Assembly: GCF_008806325.1 (NCBI RefSeq)
Contig: NZ_WACR01000008.1
Coordinates: 176,224 to 240,223, forward strand
Length of the DNA: 64,000 nucleotides
Origin: Salibacter halophilus
GTDB lineage: Bacteria; Bacteroidota; Bacteroidia; Flavobacteriales_G; Salibacteraceae
Direction: 5' to 3'
Both the position numbers and the translations under genes were made by a program. Of this stretch, positions 25,916-34,398 are shown one piece after another. The notes under the pieces were generated by a model. The model worked only from the letters and a program-made list of their open reading frames with translations, searched no databases and was not told the DNA's origin. Position 1 is the first letter of the stretch. The number at the start of each line of letters is the position of its first letter.

Positions 25916-27199
25916 ATGAAAAAAATTGCAACGATTGGTTTGGGTTATGTGGGTTTACCACTGGCGGTTGAATTCGCGAAAAAGTTTCCTGCTGTGGGCT
26001 TTGATATTGATGCTGATCGCGTTAAGGAACTCAACTCGGGTCACGACTCTACGCTGGAGGTCGAAGACGATAACCTGCAATCGGTTCTGACCGATAAACC
26101 TACTGATAAAGGATTGCAGATATCTGACAAGCTGGATGATATTGCTGATTGTAATTTCTTTGTGATTACTGTTCCTACTCCAACTGATAGATATAACCGA
26201 CCTGTCCTTACTCCGCTCATCAAAGCGAGTGAAAGTGTGGGGCAGGTTCTGAAAAAAGGTGATATCGTTGTTTATGAGTCTACCGTTTATCCGGGTGCAA
26301 CGGAAGAGGATTGTGTGCCTGTATTGGAACGTGTGAGCGGACTCAAGTTCAATGAGGATTTTTATGTAGGGTATTCACCTGAGCGTATTAATCCGGGTGA
26401 TAAGGAGCATACGGTGGCTCTGATCAAAAAGGTGACATCGGGTTCTACACCGGAGGTTGCGAAAGAAATTGACGACTTGTATAAGGAGGTGATCACTGCG
26501 GGTACGCATTTGGCTCCGACCATTAAAGTGGCTGAGGCTGCGAAGGTTATTGAAAACTCACAGCGCGATATCAATATTGCGTTTGTCAATGAGTTGAGTA
26601 AGATTTTTGGTCTGATGGACATTGATACGAATGATGTGATTGAGGCTGCTTCTACGAAGTGGAACTTTTTACCGTTCAGACCCGGCCTGGTTGGCGGTCA
26701 TTGTATTGGTGTTGATCCGTATTACCTGGCACAAAAGGCGCAGGAAGTGGGTTATCATCCTGAGATTATTCTGGCCGGTAGGCGACTCAATGACGGCATG
26801 GGCGAGTATGTTGCCGGTGAGGTTGTGAAGTTGATGAATCAAAAAGGTCGCAGAGTTGGGAAAGCTCCGGTATTGTTGCTGGGGGTTACGTTTAAGGAGA
26901 ATTGTCCTGATATCCGCAATACGAAGGTGATCGATATTTATCATGAATTAGAGGAATACGGCTGTAAAGTTGATGTTTATGATCCGTGGGCTGATCCTAA
27001 AGAGGTGAAGGAGGAGTATGGCATAGATATTATTACTGATCAGAACCAGTTGCAGAAGGATCGTTATAAATCGATTGTTTTGGCTGTAGCGCACAGGGAG
27101 TTTATCGAGATGGATTTTGATTTGTATAAGGATGGTGAAGCTGTTGTGTATGATGTGAAGGGGGTGTTGGATAAGAGTAGGGTTGATAAGAGGTTGTAG
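25916..27199 (+). CDS. UDP-N-acetylhexosamine 6-dehydrogenase (TviB/WbpO-like)
   Basis: Oxidises C6 of a UDP-N-acetylhexosamine to the uronate using two NAD+. About 427 aa. The Rossmann motif is [18 protein letters not shown] at the N-terminus; the middle contains [10 protein letters not shown] and the active-site cysteine lies in [15 protein letters not shown] near residue 262; the UDP-binding C-terminal domain has [20 protein letters not shown] at 25916 is preferred over 25886, since the MKKIATIG start is typical. With the TviC-like epimerase downstream it should yield UDP-GalNAcA or a similar acidic precursor. Confidence 0.9.
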   Translation: MKKIATIGLGYVGLPLAVEFAKKFPAVGFDIDADRVKELNSGHDSTLEVEDDNLQSVLTDKPTDKGLQISDKLDDIADCNFFVITVPTPTDRYNRPVLTPLIKASESVGQVLKKGDIVVYESTVYPGATEEDCVPVLERVSGLKFNEDFYVGYSPERINPGDKEHTVALIKKVTSGSTPEVAKEIDDLYKEVITAGTHLAPTIKVAEAAKVIENSQRDINIAFVNELSKIFGLMDIDTNDVIEAASTKWNFLPFRPGLVGGHCIGVDPYYLAQKAQEVGYHPEIILAGRRLNDGMGEYVAGEVVKLMNQKGRRVGKAPVLLLGVTFKENCPDIRNTKVIDIYHELEEYGCKVDVYDPWADPKEVKEEYGIDIITDQNQLQKDRYKSIVLAVAHREFIEMDFDLYKDGEAVVYDVKGVLDKSRVDKRL

Positions 27200-27308
27200 G
27201 TGAGTTTGGAGTTTGAGGTGAAGGTTGAGGAGGAGAGAAGTTCTAATGATATTTTGGCATTATTGAGGGCATAAGTTTTTAAGGGGCCCGTTCCTTGCGT
27301 CACGAGGG

Positions 27309-27359
27309 TCTAAGTTCATCTAAGCTTTGGCTAGTGCCAAAGGCTAAGATTTACTAAGA
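27309..27359 (+). repeat. Hairpin repeat, type I, copy 7 with compensated stem
   Basis: TCTAAGTTCATCTAAG, stem CTTTGGC-TAGT-GCCAAAG, then GCTAAGATTTACTAAGA. Relative to copy 3 an A-T pair has become G-C by changes on both arms. Confidence 0.85.
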
Positions 27360-27488
27360 GTTGAGGAGGAGGTGAAGGTTGAGGAGGGAAGTTCTAATAA
27401 TGTATTGGGATTGCTTGATGGTTAAGGTGTTAAGGGGTCCCGACCCTTGCAGGTCGAGCTTTTAGTGCTGACCGATAGTGTCAGTAGA

Positions 27489-27505
27489 TCTAAGTTCATC
27501 TAGTG
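27489..27505 (+). repeat. Half hairpin repeat, copy 8
   Basis: Only the left arm TCTAAGTTCATCTAGTG is present; the right arm is replaced by a purine-rich block. Confidence 0.65.
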
Positions 27506-27583
27506 TTGAGGTCAAGGTTGAGGTTGAGGTGAAGGTGCATTTATGAATACATTAAAACTTTATTTCTCATCAAAATATCACTT

Positions 27584-27937
27584 ATGGTAGAGTCATTTAT
27601 GGATGTGGAAGTGTGGAAGTTAGGTCATAAGCTATCCTTAGAGGTTTTTCGATTAACTAAGGACTTGCCCAAAAAAGAAGATTATGCTCTAACTTCTCAA
27701 ATTAGACGTTCTTCAACCAGTGTTTCAGCTAACATAGCTGAGGGATTTGGCAGAAAGAATAGTAAAGATAAAATCTATTTTTATACTATTTCAAGAGGCT
27801 CAACTTTTGAAATTCAAAGTCATCTTCTCTATGGTGTCGAGATTGGCTATTTTAATGAGAAGTTTGGTAATAGAGTAATTGATGAATACGATGATCTAAA
27901 AAGGCAGTTGAATATGATCATGAAATCTCTAAGATAA
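27584..27937 (+). CDS. Four helix bundle protein (23S rRNA intervening-sequence protein family)
   Basis: A 117-aa helical protein of the IVP/TIGR02436 family. Signature segments are FMDVEVWKLGHKLSLEVF, ALTSQIRRSSTSVSANIAEG and the C-terminal DDLKRQLNMIMKSL. Such proteins are encoded in intervening sequences of 23S rRNA genes and in other variable loci; their function is poorly known, although the related Avd protein assists retroelements. Purine-rich GGTGAAGG sequence lies upstream and its inverted complement (CTTCACC...CCTTCACC) downstream at 27976-28002, so the gene sits within inverted low-complexity repeats. A paralogue lies at 34040-34390. Confidence 0.88.
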   Translation: MVESFMDVEVWKLGHKLSLEVFRLTKDLPKKEDYALTSQIRRSSTSVSANIAEGFGRKNSKDKIYFYTISRGSTFEIQSHLLYGVEIGYFNEKFGNRVIDEYDDLKRQLNMIMKSLR

Positions 27938-27975
27938 GCTGGAATGATTTTCGTGTGAGGCTTATTTATTGTTTC

Positions 27976-28002
27976 TTCACCTTTACCTAAGCCTTCACCT
28001 TC
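27976..28002 (-). repeat. Inverted copy of the GGTGAAGG purine-rich repeat downstream of the four-helix-bundle gene
   Basis: The plus strand reads CTTCACCTTTACC...CCTTCACCTTC, the complement of the purine block at 27504-27541. It is one of the few repeat stretches in the opposite orientation, and could pair with the upstream block across the gene. Confidence 0.55.
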
Positions 28003-28027
28003 TTTATTTTATAAGTACTTTAATATA

Positions 28028-29014
28028 ATGAGTAAGCAAATAAGTTTATTGATAACAGGAGGAGCCGGCTTTGTAGGTTCCAACCTCGTTGAACATTTTC
28101 TCGATGATGATCGGATTGGGCTTGTGCGGGTGATCGATGATCTCTCAAACGGGTATTACGAGAATGTTGAGGAGTTTTTGGATCATCCAAAGTTTGAGTT
28201 TGTGGAGGGATCTATAACAGATTATCAGCTCTGCGAAAAGGTGATGAAGGGTATCGACAAGGTGAGTCATCAGGCTGCTTTGGGGAGTGTGCCGCGGAGT
28301 ATTGAAAACCCGATGAATACGAATGAAGTAAATGTTGGCGGGACGGTTAATATTCTGCACGCGGCATTGAAAGCAGATGTAGAGCGTGTAGTTTGTGCGT
28401 TTTCAAGTAGTACTTATGGAGATAGTAAAGAACTACCCAAAGTTGAAGCGAATATCGGTAAGCCACTCTCGCCATATGCTGTTAGCAAAGTTACTGCTGA
28501 GCAATATGCCGATGTATTTGGCAAAACTTATGGCTTGAACTGGATCGGACTGCGGTATTTTAATATTTACGGCCCGAGACAAAATCCGGATAACCCATAT
28601 GCAGCTGTCATCCCTATTTTTTGTAAGGCTTTTATCGAAGGAAAAGGAATTACGATCAACGGAGACGGGGAGACAAGCAGAGATTTTACATACGTGGCAA
28701 ATGCCATTCAGGCTAATGACCGAGCCTTGTTTACTACAAATAAGCATGCTCTAAACCAGGTTTATAATACTGCCTGTGGGGATCAGGTTACATTGAATGA
28801 GATGGTTCAGATGCTCAGTGAGATATCAGGAAATGAAGTCCCCGTTCACTACGGGCCGGAAAGGCCGGGGGATGTGAAGCACAGTAGGGCTGATATTTCG
28901 AAGATCGAGTATTTGTTGGAGTACAAGCCGGAAGTAAGGTTTAAGGAAGGGCTTGAGAAGGTTTATCGTTGGTATGAGGAGGAGATTAAGAAGGCTGAGG
29001 AAGCGGGGTTGTGA
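28028..29014 (+). CDS. UDP-N-acetylglucosamine 4-epimerase (TviC/WbpP-like)
   Basis: Short-chain dehydrogenase-type epimerase of 328 aa. NAD-binding LLITGGAGFVGSNLVEHF at the N-terminus; the catalytic S/T lies in FSSSTYGDS and the Tyr/Lys pair in YAVSKVTAEQY; GLRYFNIYGPRQNP and RPGDVKHSRAD follow as in WbpP. It interconverts UDP-GlcNAc/GalNAc or their uronates, pairing with the dehydrogenase gene at 25916. Repeat DNA begins right at its stop codon. Confidence 0.88.
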   Translation: MSKQISLLITGGAGFVGSNLVEHFLDDDRIGLVRVIDDLSNGYYENVEEFLDHPKFEFVEGSITDYQLCEKVMKGIDKVSHQAALGSVPRSIENPMNTNEVNVGGTVNILHAALKADVERVVCAFSSSTYGDSKELPKVEANIGKPLSPYAVSKVTAEQYADVFGKTYGLNWIGLRYFNIYGPRQNPDNPYAAVIPIFCKAFIEGKGITINGDGETSRDFTYVANAIQANDRALFTTNKHALNQVYNTACGDQVTLNEMVQMLSEISGNEVPVHYGPERPGDVKHSRADISKIEYLLEYKPEVRFKEGLEKVYRWYEEEIKKAEEAGL

Positions 29015-29211
29015 GTGTTGAATGATGAATTATGAGTGATGAATGATGAGTGTTGAATTGGGGGTTGTTGTAGGATGAGGTCAAGGTCAAGGCCGAGAGA
29101 GTGGGAGAGTACGAGGTCAAGGTTAAGGTTAAGGTTGAGAGCGTTCTAATGATGTTTTGGGATTGCTTGATGGTTGAGGTGCGAAGGGCCCCGTTCCTTG
29201 CGTCACGAGGG

Positions 29212-29261
29212 TCTAAGTTCATCTAGTCTTTGACGGTGTCAAAGAGCAAGATTCACTAAGA
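29212..29261 (+). repeat. Hairpin repeat, type I, copy 9
   Basis: TCTAAGTTCATCTAG, perfect stem TCTTTGAC-GGT-GTCAAAGA, then GCAAGATTCACTAAGA. Confidence 0.9.
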
Positions 29262-29345
29262 GTTGAGGTTGAGGAGGAGAATTCTAAAGATATTTACGGA
29301 TTATTGAGTGCTTAAGGTGTTAAGGGACCGGTTCCTTCACGAGGG

Positions 29346-29395
29346 TCTAAGAGCTTCTAGAATCTGACTTTTGGTCAGATTAAGAATCTCTAAGA
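29346..29395 (+). repeat. Hairpin repeat, type II, copy 10
   Basis: TCTAAGAGCTTCTAG, stem AATCTGAC-TTTTG-GTCAGATT, then AAGAATCTCTAAGA. A clean reference for type II. Confidence 0.9.
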
Positions 29396-29426
29396 TTTGG
29401 AGGTTTGGAAGTTGGATAGTTTGGTG

Positions 29427-29546
29427 TTGATATATTTTGAAGCATGTATGTCCCAAGAAGATGCTCTTCAACGCGAAAAGTATTTAAAGACCCATTATGG
29501 GAAGATATTTTTAAGAAATCGCTTGAAATATTATTTCACGAGGTAA
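29427..29546 (+). pseudogene. 3' remnant of a GIY-YIG endonuclease gene
   Basis: An open stretch of about 39 codons encodes LIYFEACMSQEDALQREKYL followed by KTHYGKIFLRNRLKYYF and a stop. This is the conserved C-terminal part of small GIY-YIG family proteins (EAC...EDA..REKYLKT.YGK..LKNRLK.YF). The GIY-YIG catalytic part is missing; upstream is repeat DNA. It is a decayed relic and was probably left after repeat-mediated deletion. Confidence 0.8.
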
Positions 29547-29571
29547 GGGAAGGATAGTAATCATTAGAATA

Positions 29572-30597
29572 ATGGACTCATCTATAAAGTATCATAAAGT
29601 ATTGGTAACTGGCTCCGCTGGCTTTATTGGTATGCATACTGCAATACGATTAGCTAAAGAAGGTTATGATGTTGTGGGGATTGATAATCTCAATACCTAT
29701 TACAGTGTGGATCTCAAATTGGCTCGTTTACGAGAGCAGGGTATTGCTACAAACAGGATTGAGTATAATAAAATGTTATCCGGTAATAGTGGGATACGCT
29801 TTATGCAGCTCGATTTAGCAGATGCTCATTTATTGGAAGAGCTTTTTGAAAAAGAGCAGTTCGATTATGTTGTGCATCTGGCTGCTCAGGCTGGTGTTCG
29901 CTATTCGATAGAAAACCCTCATGCCTATATTGATGCCAATGTTAAAGGCTTTATGGATATTCTAGAGGGTTGTCAGAAAAATGATGTAAAGCATTTGATT
30001 TATGCCAGTAGCTCATCAGTTTATGGGATGAATAAAAAAGTTCCGTTTGAGGAATCTGATCAAACCGAACAACAGGTCAGCTTATACGCTGCAACCAAAA
30101 AAGCGAATGAGGCTATGGCTCACAGTTATGCTTGTGTTCACGGACTTCATGTGACCGGGTTGCGATTTTTTACTGTTTATGGGCCTTATGGACGTCCAGA
30201 CATGGCGATTTTTAAGTTTACAGATAGGATTATGAACAATGAACCGATCGATGTCTATAATAATGGAGACCTGAGCAGGGATTTTACTTATATCGATGAT
30301 ATTGTAGAGGGCGTCTTTAAGCTAATCCCAAAACGACCTGAAACTGATATTCCTTACTCCATCTTTAACATAGGGAGAGGAGAGCCCGTTCAACTCGATG
30401 CATTTATCAAAGCTATTGAAAAGGCTATTGGTAAAGAAGCCAAACGTAATAATTTGCCAATGCAGCCTGGGGATGTAAAGCAGACATGGGCATCAACTTC
30501 AAAACTGAAAGACTGGATTGGGTATAAGGCCAAAGAGGATATGGAAGTGGGAGTAGCGAAGTTTGTGGAATGGTATAAGCGTAAAATATCGCTATAG
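29572..30597 (+). CDS. UDP-glucuronate 4-epimerase-like (NAD-dependent epimerase)
   Basis: A 341-aa short-chain dehydrogenase-type epimerase. VTGSAGFIGMHTAIRLAKEG is the NAD motif; IDNLNTYYSVDLKLARL, VHLAAQAGVRYSIENPHAYI, SSSSVYGMNKKVPF, YAATKKANE and GLRFFTVYGPYGRPDMA are typical of the CapI/WbtF subgroup acting on UDP-GlcA. It would provide UDP-GalA. Its stop overlaps the GTG of the flippase gene, so the large operon proper starts here. Confidence 0.9.
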   Translation: MDSSIKYHKVLVTGSAGFIGMHTAIRLAKEGYDVVGIDNLNTYYSVDLKLARLREQGIATNRIEYNKMLSGNSGIRFMQLDLADAHLLEELFEKEQFDYVVHLAAQAGVRYSIENPHAYIDANVKGFMDILEGCQKNDVKHLIYASSSSVYGMNKKVPFEESDQTEQQVSLYAATKKANEAMAHSYACVHGLHVTGLRFFTVYGPYGRPDMAIFKFTDRIMNNEPIDVYNNGDLSRDFTYIDDIVEGVFKLIPKRPETDIPYSIFNIGRGEPVQLDAFIKAIEKAIGKEAKRNNLPMQPGDVKQTWASTSKLKDWIGYKAKEDMEVGVAKFVEWYKRKISL

Positions 30598-32054
30598 TGA
30601 GTCTTAAGAGAAAGACTTTCTTAGGTCTGAAATGGACTGCATTACAACAAGTTATTACTCAGGGAGCGACATTTATTATTGGTGTTTTACTAATGAGGTT
30701 TCTTAGCCCTAAGGAGTTTGGGTTGTTAGCTATGGTTACAGTTTTTAGTAGCTTTTTAAATATTTTCCAAGACTTTGGACTCACAAGCTCATTAATTCAA
30801 AAAAAAAACATTAAAGATGGAGATCAACAGGTTATCTTTTGGGTAATGCTTGTTATTAGCATAATTCTTGCGGGAGTATTATTTCTTTCATCAGGTTTTT
30901 TAGCTGATTTTTACGAGGAGCCAGAAGTAAGCAAAATTGCTAAAGTATTATCAGCAACTTTCATAATTGGGGTTTTTGGTTCAGTAAATTCTGCAGTTTT
31001 AAGGCGGAATATGCGGTTTAAAGAAATCTCATTATTCAGATCATTGTCAGTATCTATTAGTGGTATAATAGCTGTTTATTTAGCTTATAAAGGCTTTGGA
31101 GTTTGGTCGCTAGTTAGTCAAAACATTATTAATATTTCTCTTTTTAGTGTTCTAATTAGTTTTAAAGGTGACTTTAAGCCTAAGTTAATGTTCAAAAAAG
31201 ATACGCTTAAAGAACATTTGAGTTTTGGTATTCCCCTTTTTGGATCTCGATCATTGAATTACTTTAGTAAGAATACAGATAAGCTTTTGATTGGGAAGTT
31301 TTTAACTAAAAGTGACTTGGGTATTTATACCCGGGCTTTTAACTTACTTTATTTACCAGTACATAAAGTCGGTCTAGTTTTTACCGGTGTTTTATTCAGT
31401 GCATTTTCAAAAATGAAAAGTGATAGTTCTAAAATATCCGGAATATATTTAAATATAACTAAGTTGATAATTTATGGTCTTGCTCCATTTTTAATATTAC
31501 TTCAAGTTTACACTCGAGACATTGTCGTTAAATTGTTTGGTATAGAATGGGTCGGTATTGTTTTATTGGTCAAAGTGTTTATTTGGTTAATTTTCTTTCA
31601 TGTTTTAACACTTTTAAGAAGCAATATCTGTCTTTCACAGGGGCATTCCAGACTTGAGTTCCACTATTCTTTTTTTGGAGCGGTATTAGATTTAATTGCT
31701 GTTGGAACAGGAATTGCTTTCGGAATAGAATGGGTTGCAATTAATCTTGTAGTATCTATGTTTATTAAGTCTGTATATTCAATTCATTTGATGTCTAAAA
31801 GCTTGATGGTCAGCTTTTCAAAAATGTTAAAAGGATTGTTGCCTGCGGTGATTGTTCTGTTTCTTTCATATAGTGTCGGATATTTGGCGAGCATAGGGAT
31901 TGAGTCTTTTATATCTCTTTTTTATTTTAAAGTTGGAATACTTCTAACTTTATTAATTATGACACTTTTAATTACCGTTAAATTATTAGATAAAAAAGTC
32001 TATTATTTTGCATTACAAAACATAAGGTTATTATATTCAAATAAACAAAAATAA
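30597..32054 (+). CDS. Wzx-like polysaccharide flippase (MOP superfamily)
   Basis: Flips lipid-linked repeat units across the inner membrane. 485 aa with about 12-14 predicted membrane segments. The N-terminus KRKTFLGLKWTALQQVITQG, then LLMRFLSPKEFGLLAMVTVF and later DKLLIGKFLTKSDLGIYTRA are typical of the WzxC/colanic acid type of exporters. GTG start overlaps the preceding stop. The next gene starts on the last base of its stop codon. Codon use turns AT-rich from here. Confidence 0.9.
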   Translation: MSLKRKTFLGLKWTALQQVITQGATFIIGVLLMRFLSPKEFGLLAMVTVFSSFLNIFQDFGLTSSLIQKKNIKDGDQQVIFWVMLVISIILAGVLFLSSGFLADFYEEPEVSKIAKVLSATFIIGVFGSVNSAVLRRNMRFKEISLFRSLSVSISGIIAVYLAYKGFGVWSLVSQNIINISLFSVLISFKGDFKPKLMFKKDTLKEHLSFGIPLFGSRSLNYFSKNTDKLLIGKFLTKSDLGIYTRAFNLLYLPVHKVGLVFTGVLFSAFSKMKSDSSKISGIYLNITKLIIYGLAPFLILLQVYTRDIVVKLFGIEWVGIVLLVKVFIWLIFFHVLTLLRSNICLSQGHSRLEFHYSFFGAVLDLIAVGTGIAFGIEWVAINLVVSMFIKSVYSIHLMSKSLMVSFSKMLKGLLPAVIVLFLSYSVGYLASIGIESFISLFYFKVGILLTLLIMTLLITVKLLDKKVYYFALQNIRLLYSNKQK

Positions 32055-32863
32055 TGAGCAATCAGGTATATATTCATATAGGCTTGATGAAAACGGGAAC
32101 GACTTACCTGCAACAAACAATTTTCCCATCTTTAAACTTAATCTATTTAAGGGATTTTAGAGATTTTAAGCAAGACTTCAATGACAAAAGTGTGTTATAT
32201 AGTAATGAAGGTCTTGGAGGTTCAGTTTATCATCCAAGAGATAAAAGGGGTATGTATTACAGCTTCAAACAAGCTCTTTCAAATATTCAAAAGTTAATAC
32301 CTAATGCTAAAATAATAGTTTGTTTTCGCGAGCCAAGTTCTTTTTTGTTGAGTTCATACAAGCAATACTTACATGAAGGCGGCACTTTGAAGTTTGAAGA
32401 TTTTTTTAACTTAAAAGGAACGGCATTAGTTAATCCCGATGATTTAATTTTTTCAAACTACGTCAAACATCTCAAGAAATCATTTAGTATTGAGGAACTT
32501 TTTATTTATGACTATGATTCTTTTAAAAATGATAGAGAATATGTGTTGAAAGACCTTTTCTCTTTTCTTGGACTTGAAAATAACTCAATAATTAATAGGG
32601 ATAAAAGAAAAAAAGGGAATCCATCTGTTCCTTTATTATACGAACCAGTGTTAAGAAAATTGAATGCAGTGAATTCCTTTCTTAAAGAAAGAATTGGTAT
32701 AGGTTTAAAGTTTCATCTTTTTGGGAAAATATTGAATCCAAGAGTTTTTTGTCAGTATCTCCTTCCAAAGATTTATAGGCCTAAAAAAGAAAGAAGTGTT
32801 GTTAGTATACAAAAACACTATAAAAATGATTGGAAGTTGTTGAAAGAGTCGATATCTAATTGA
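32054..32863 (+). CDS. Sulfotransferase-family protein (putative)
   Basis: A 269-aa protein. The PAPS 5'-phosphate loop is visible as IHIGLMKTGTTYLQQTIF at residues 6-23, and the 3'-phosphate site resembles IIVCFREPSSFLLSSYKQYL around residues 92-111. It would transfer sulfate to a glycan hydroxyl. The substrate and activity are inference; PAPS synthesis genes are not in the window. A second sulfotransferase-like gene of a different subgroup lies at 39992. Confidence 0.72.
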   Translation: MSNQVYIHIGLMKTGTTYLQQTIFPSLNLIYLRDFRDFKQDFNDKSVLYSNEGLGGSVYHPRDKRGMYYSFKQALSNIQKLIPNAKIIVCFREPSSFLLSSYKQYLHEGGTLKFEDFFNLKGTALVNPDDLIFSNYVKHLKKSFSIEELFIYDYDSFKNDREYVLKDLFSFLGLENNSIINRDKRKKGNPSVPLLYEPVLRKLNAVNSFLKERIGIGLKFHLFGKILNPRVFCQYLLPKIYRPKKERSVVSIQKHYKNDWKLLKESISN

Positions 32864-32929
32864 TCTTTGAGATAGTTAAAGATATTGTTTATTAATAAAT
32901 CATTTTTTTATTTAGAAATTTAGACATTA

Positions 32930-33943
32930 ATGGATTTATCAGCTAAATCAATTCTAATCACAGGCGGCACAGGTTCTCTCGGCACGGCCCTAGTCAAGCA
33001 TATCACAAGGAATTATTCTGATGTCAGAAAAATTGCAATTTACTCACGCGATGAGCAAAAGCAATTTCAGATGGCTCATGATTTCCCAAAAGATGAATAT
33101 CCACAGTTACGTTTTTTACTTGGTGATGTTCGTGATAGGGAAAGATTGAAGCGAGCCTTAAAAGACATAGACTATGTCATTCATGCAGCAGCAATGAAAC
33201 ATGTTCATTTAGCCGAATACAACCCTGATGAATGTGTCAAGACAAATGTAGGAGGTGCTGAAAATGTTATTCATGCAGCTCTCGAAACAAATGTTGAGCG
33301 AGTGGTTGCTCTTTCAACTGATAAAGCTTGTGCTCCAATAAATCTTTATGGAGCTACCAAGCTGACATCGGATAAGTTATTTATTGCGGCCAATAACATT
33401 AAAGGATGGAATCCTATCAAGTTCTCAGTAGTTCGGTATGGAAATGTAATGGGTAGTAATGGGTCTGTTATCCCTTTTTTCCTTAAAAAGAGAAAAGAAG
33501 GTAAGTTACCGATTACTGATCCGGGTATGACGCGCTTCAATATCTCTTTACAGGGAGGGGTTGATATGGTTATGCATGCTTTAGAATATGCGTGGGGAGG
33601 TGAAATCTTTATTCCCAAAATCCCTTCTTATAAAGTTTCTGATGTTGCAGAAGCAATTGGTCCAAAGTGTGAGAAACCGGTTGTTGGTATTCGACCCGGT
33701 GAAAAAATGCATGAAGAAATGATTTCCTCTTCAGATTCTTTTTACACATATGATCTCGGTAAGTATTACACAATTATTCCTTCTAGCCCAAGGTGGAGCG
33801 TAGATGAATTTGTAAAAGCTCACAATGCCAAAAAAGTTCCTGAAGGGTTTCGTTACAACTCTGGTGAGAATGAAGAGTGGGAGACTGTTGAGAGTTTGAG
33901 AGAGTTGATCAGGGAACATGTTGATTCGGAGTTTCGCGTTTAG
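32930..33943 (+). CDS. pseB: UDP-N-acetylglucosamine 4,6-dehydratase (inverting), PseB
   Basis: First step of pseudaminic acid synthesis: C6 dehydration with C5 inversion. 337 aa. SILITGGTGSLGTALVKHI is the NADP motif; AAAMKHVHLAEYNPDECVKT, STDKACAPINLYGATK and VRYGNVMGSNGSVIPFF are hallmark PseB segments. The last residues DSEFRV are encoded by a stretch (GAGTTTCGCGTTTAG) that begins the low-complexity run downstream, so the C-terminus may be repeat-derived. The usual pseB-pseC adjacency is broken by a four-helix-bundle gene. Confidence 0.95.
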   Translation: MDLSAKSILITGGTGSLGTALVKHITRNYSDVRKIAIYSRDEQKQFQMAHDFPKDEYPQLRFLLGDVRDRERLKRALKDIDYVIHAAAMKHVHLAEYNPDECVKTNVGGAENVIHAALETNVERVVALSTDKACAPINLYGATKLTSDKLFIAANNIKGWNPIKFSVVRYGNVMGSNGSVIPFFLKKRKEGKLPITDPGMTRFNISLQGGVDMVMHALEYAWGGEIFIPKIPSYKVSDVAEAIGPKCEKPVVGIRPGEKMHEEMISSSDSFYTYDLGKYYTIIPSSPRWSVDEFVKAHNAKKVPEGFRYNSGENEEWETVESLRELIREHVDSEFRV

Positions 33944-33944
33944 C

Positions 33945-34020
33945 TTTTCGCTGTTGGTCATTAGCTATTAGCTATTGGCTTTTGGCTGTTAGCTGTTAGC
34001 TGTTAGCCAACTGCCAAGCG
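33945..34020 (+). repeat. TTGGCTGTTAGC low-complexity repeat between pseB and the four-helix-bundle gene
   Basis: Tandem variants of TTAGCTATTAGCTATTGGC and TTGGCTGTTAGCTGTTAGC. Its inverted complement (GCCAACAGCCAACAGCC) occurs at 34428-34462 inside the start of pseC, so the gene between is flanked by inverted repeats. Confidence 0.8.
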
Positions 34021-34039
34021 CTATAAGCGATTAGTCATT

Positions 34040-34390
34040 ATGAGAAATTTTAGAAATTGGGACGTTTATAAGAATGCTAAAAAGGTTGTAGTTTTTATTT
34101 ACTCTACAACTGAGCAGTTGCCCGATTCTGAAAAGTATGGTTTAACTAATCAACTAAGAAGAGCTTCAATCTCTATAGTTGCGAATATCGCTGAAGGTGC
34201 AGGCCGAAGTACTGAAAGAGATTTTAAGCATTTTTTAACAATGTCTCTTGGTTCATCTTTTGAAGTTGAAGCTTTACTGGAAGTATCGGCCGACTTGAAT
34301 TTAATCGAAAAGCAAAACCAAGAATCTTTGCTACACGAATTAGGTGTCATTCAAAAGCAATTAAACGCTTTTATCACAAAACTGAAGTAG
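34040..34390 (+). CDS. Four helix bundle protein (IVP family), inserted between pseB and pseC
   Basis: A 116-aa paralogue of the protein at 27584. Recognisable segments are FRNWDVYKNAKKVVVFIY, YGLTNQLRRASISIVANIAE and the final QKQLNAFITKLK. It splits the pseB/pseC pair and is bracketed by inverted low-complexity repeats, the downstream copy being read as the N-terminus of pseC. No role in pseudaminate chemistry is expected; it looks like a passenger. Function unknown. Confidence 0.88.
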   Translation: MRNFRNWDVYKNAKKVVVFIYSTTEQLPDSEKYGLTNQLRRASISIVANIAEGAGRSTERDFKHFLTMSLGSSFEVEALLEVSADLNLIEKQNQESLLHELGVIQKQLNAFITKLK

Positions 34391-34398
34391 ATATTATC

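Larger units (their letters stand above)
27200..27583. repeat. Repeat island 5
   Basis: Contains three purine-rich GAGGTGAAGGTTGAGG blocks (about 27200-27240, 27360-27395, 27504-27541), each of the first two followed by GTTCTAAT(G/A)AT, a CCCGTTCCTTGCGTCACGAG module, hairpin copy 7, a CCCGACCCTTGCAGGTCGAG module, CTGACCGATAGTGTCAG and a half hairpin (copy 8). No gene. Confidence 0.8.
29015..29426. repeat. Repeat island 6
   Basis: In order: ATGAATTATGAGTGATGAAT-type repeats directly after the stop codon (to about 29057), purine-rich GAGGTCAAGG/GGTTAAGG block (about 29068-29140), GTTCTAATGAT, TTGCTTGATGGTTGAGG, CCCGTTCCTTGCGTCACGAG, hairpin copy 9, a second purine block, a TTAAGGTGTTAAGGG run, hairpin copy 10, and a TTTGGAGGTTTGG run. 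Confidence 0.8.

Noticed and set aside
21468..29600. Insertion sequence or integron as source of the repeats
   Set aside because: No transposase, integrase or terminal inverted repeats with target duplication were found in these islands.
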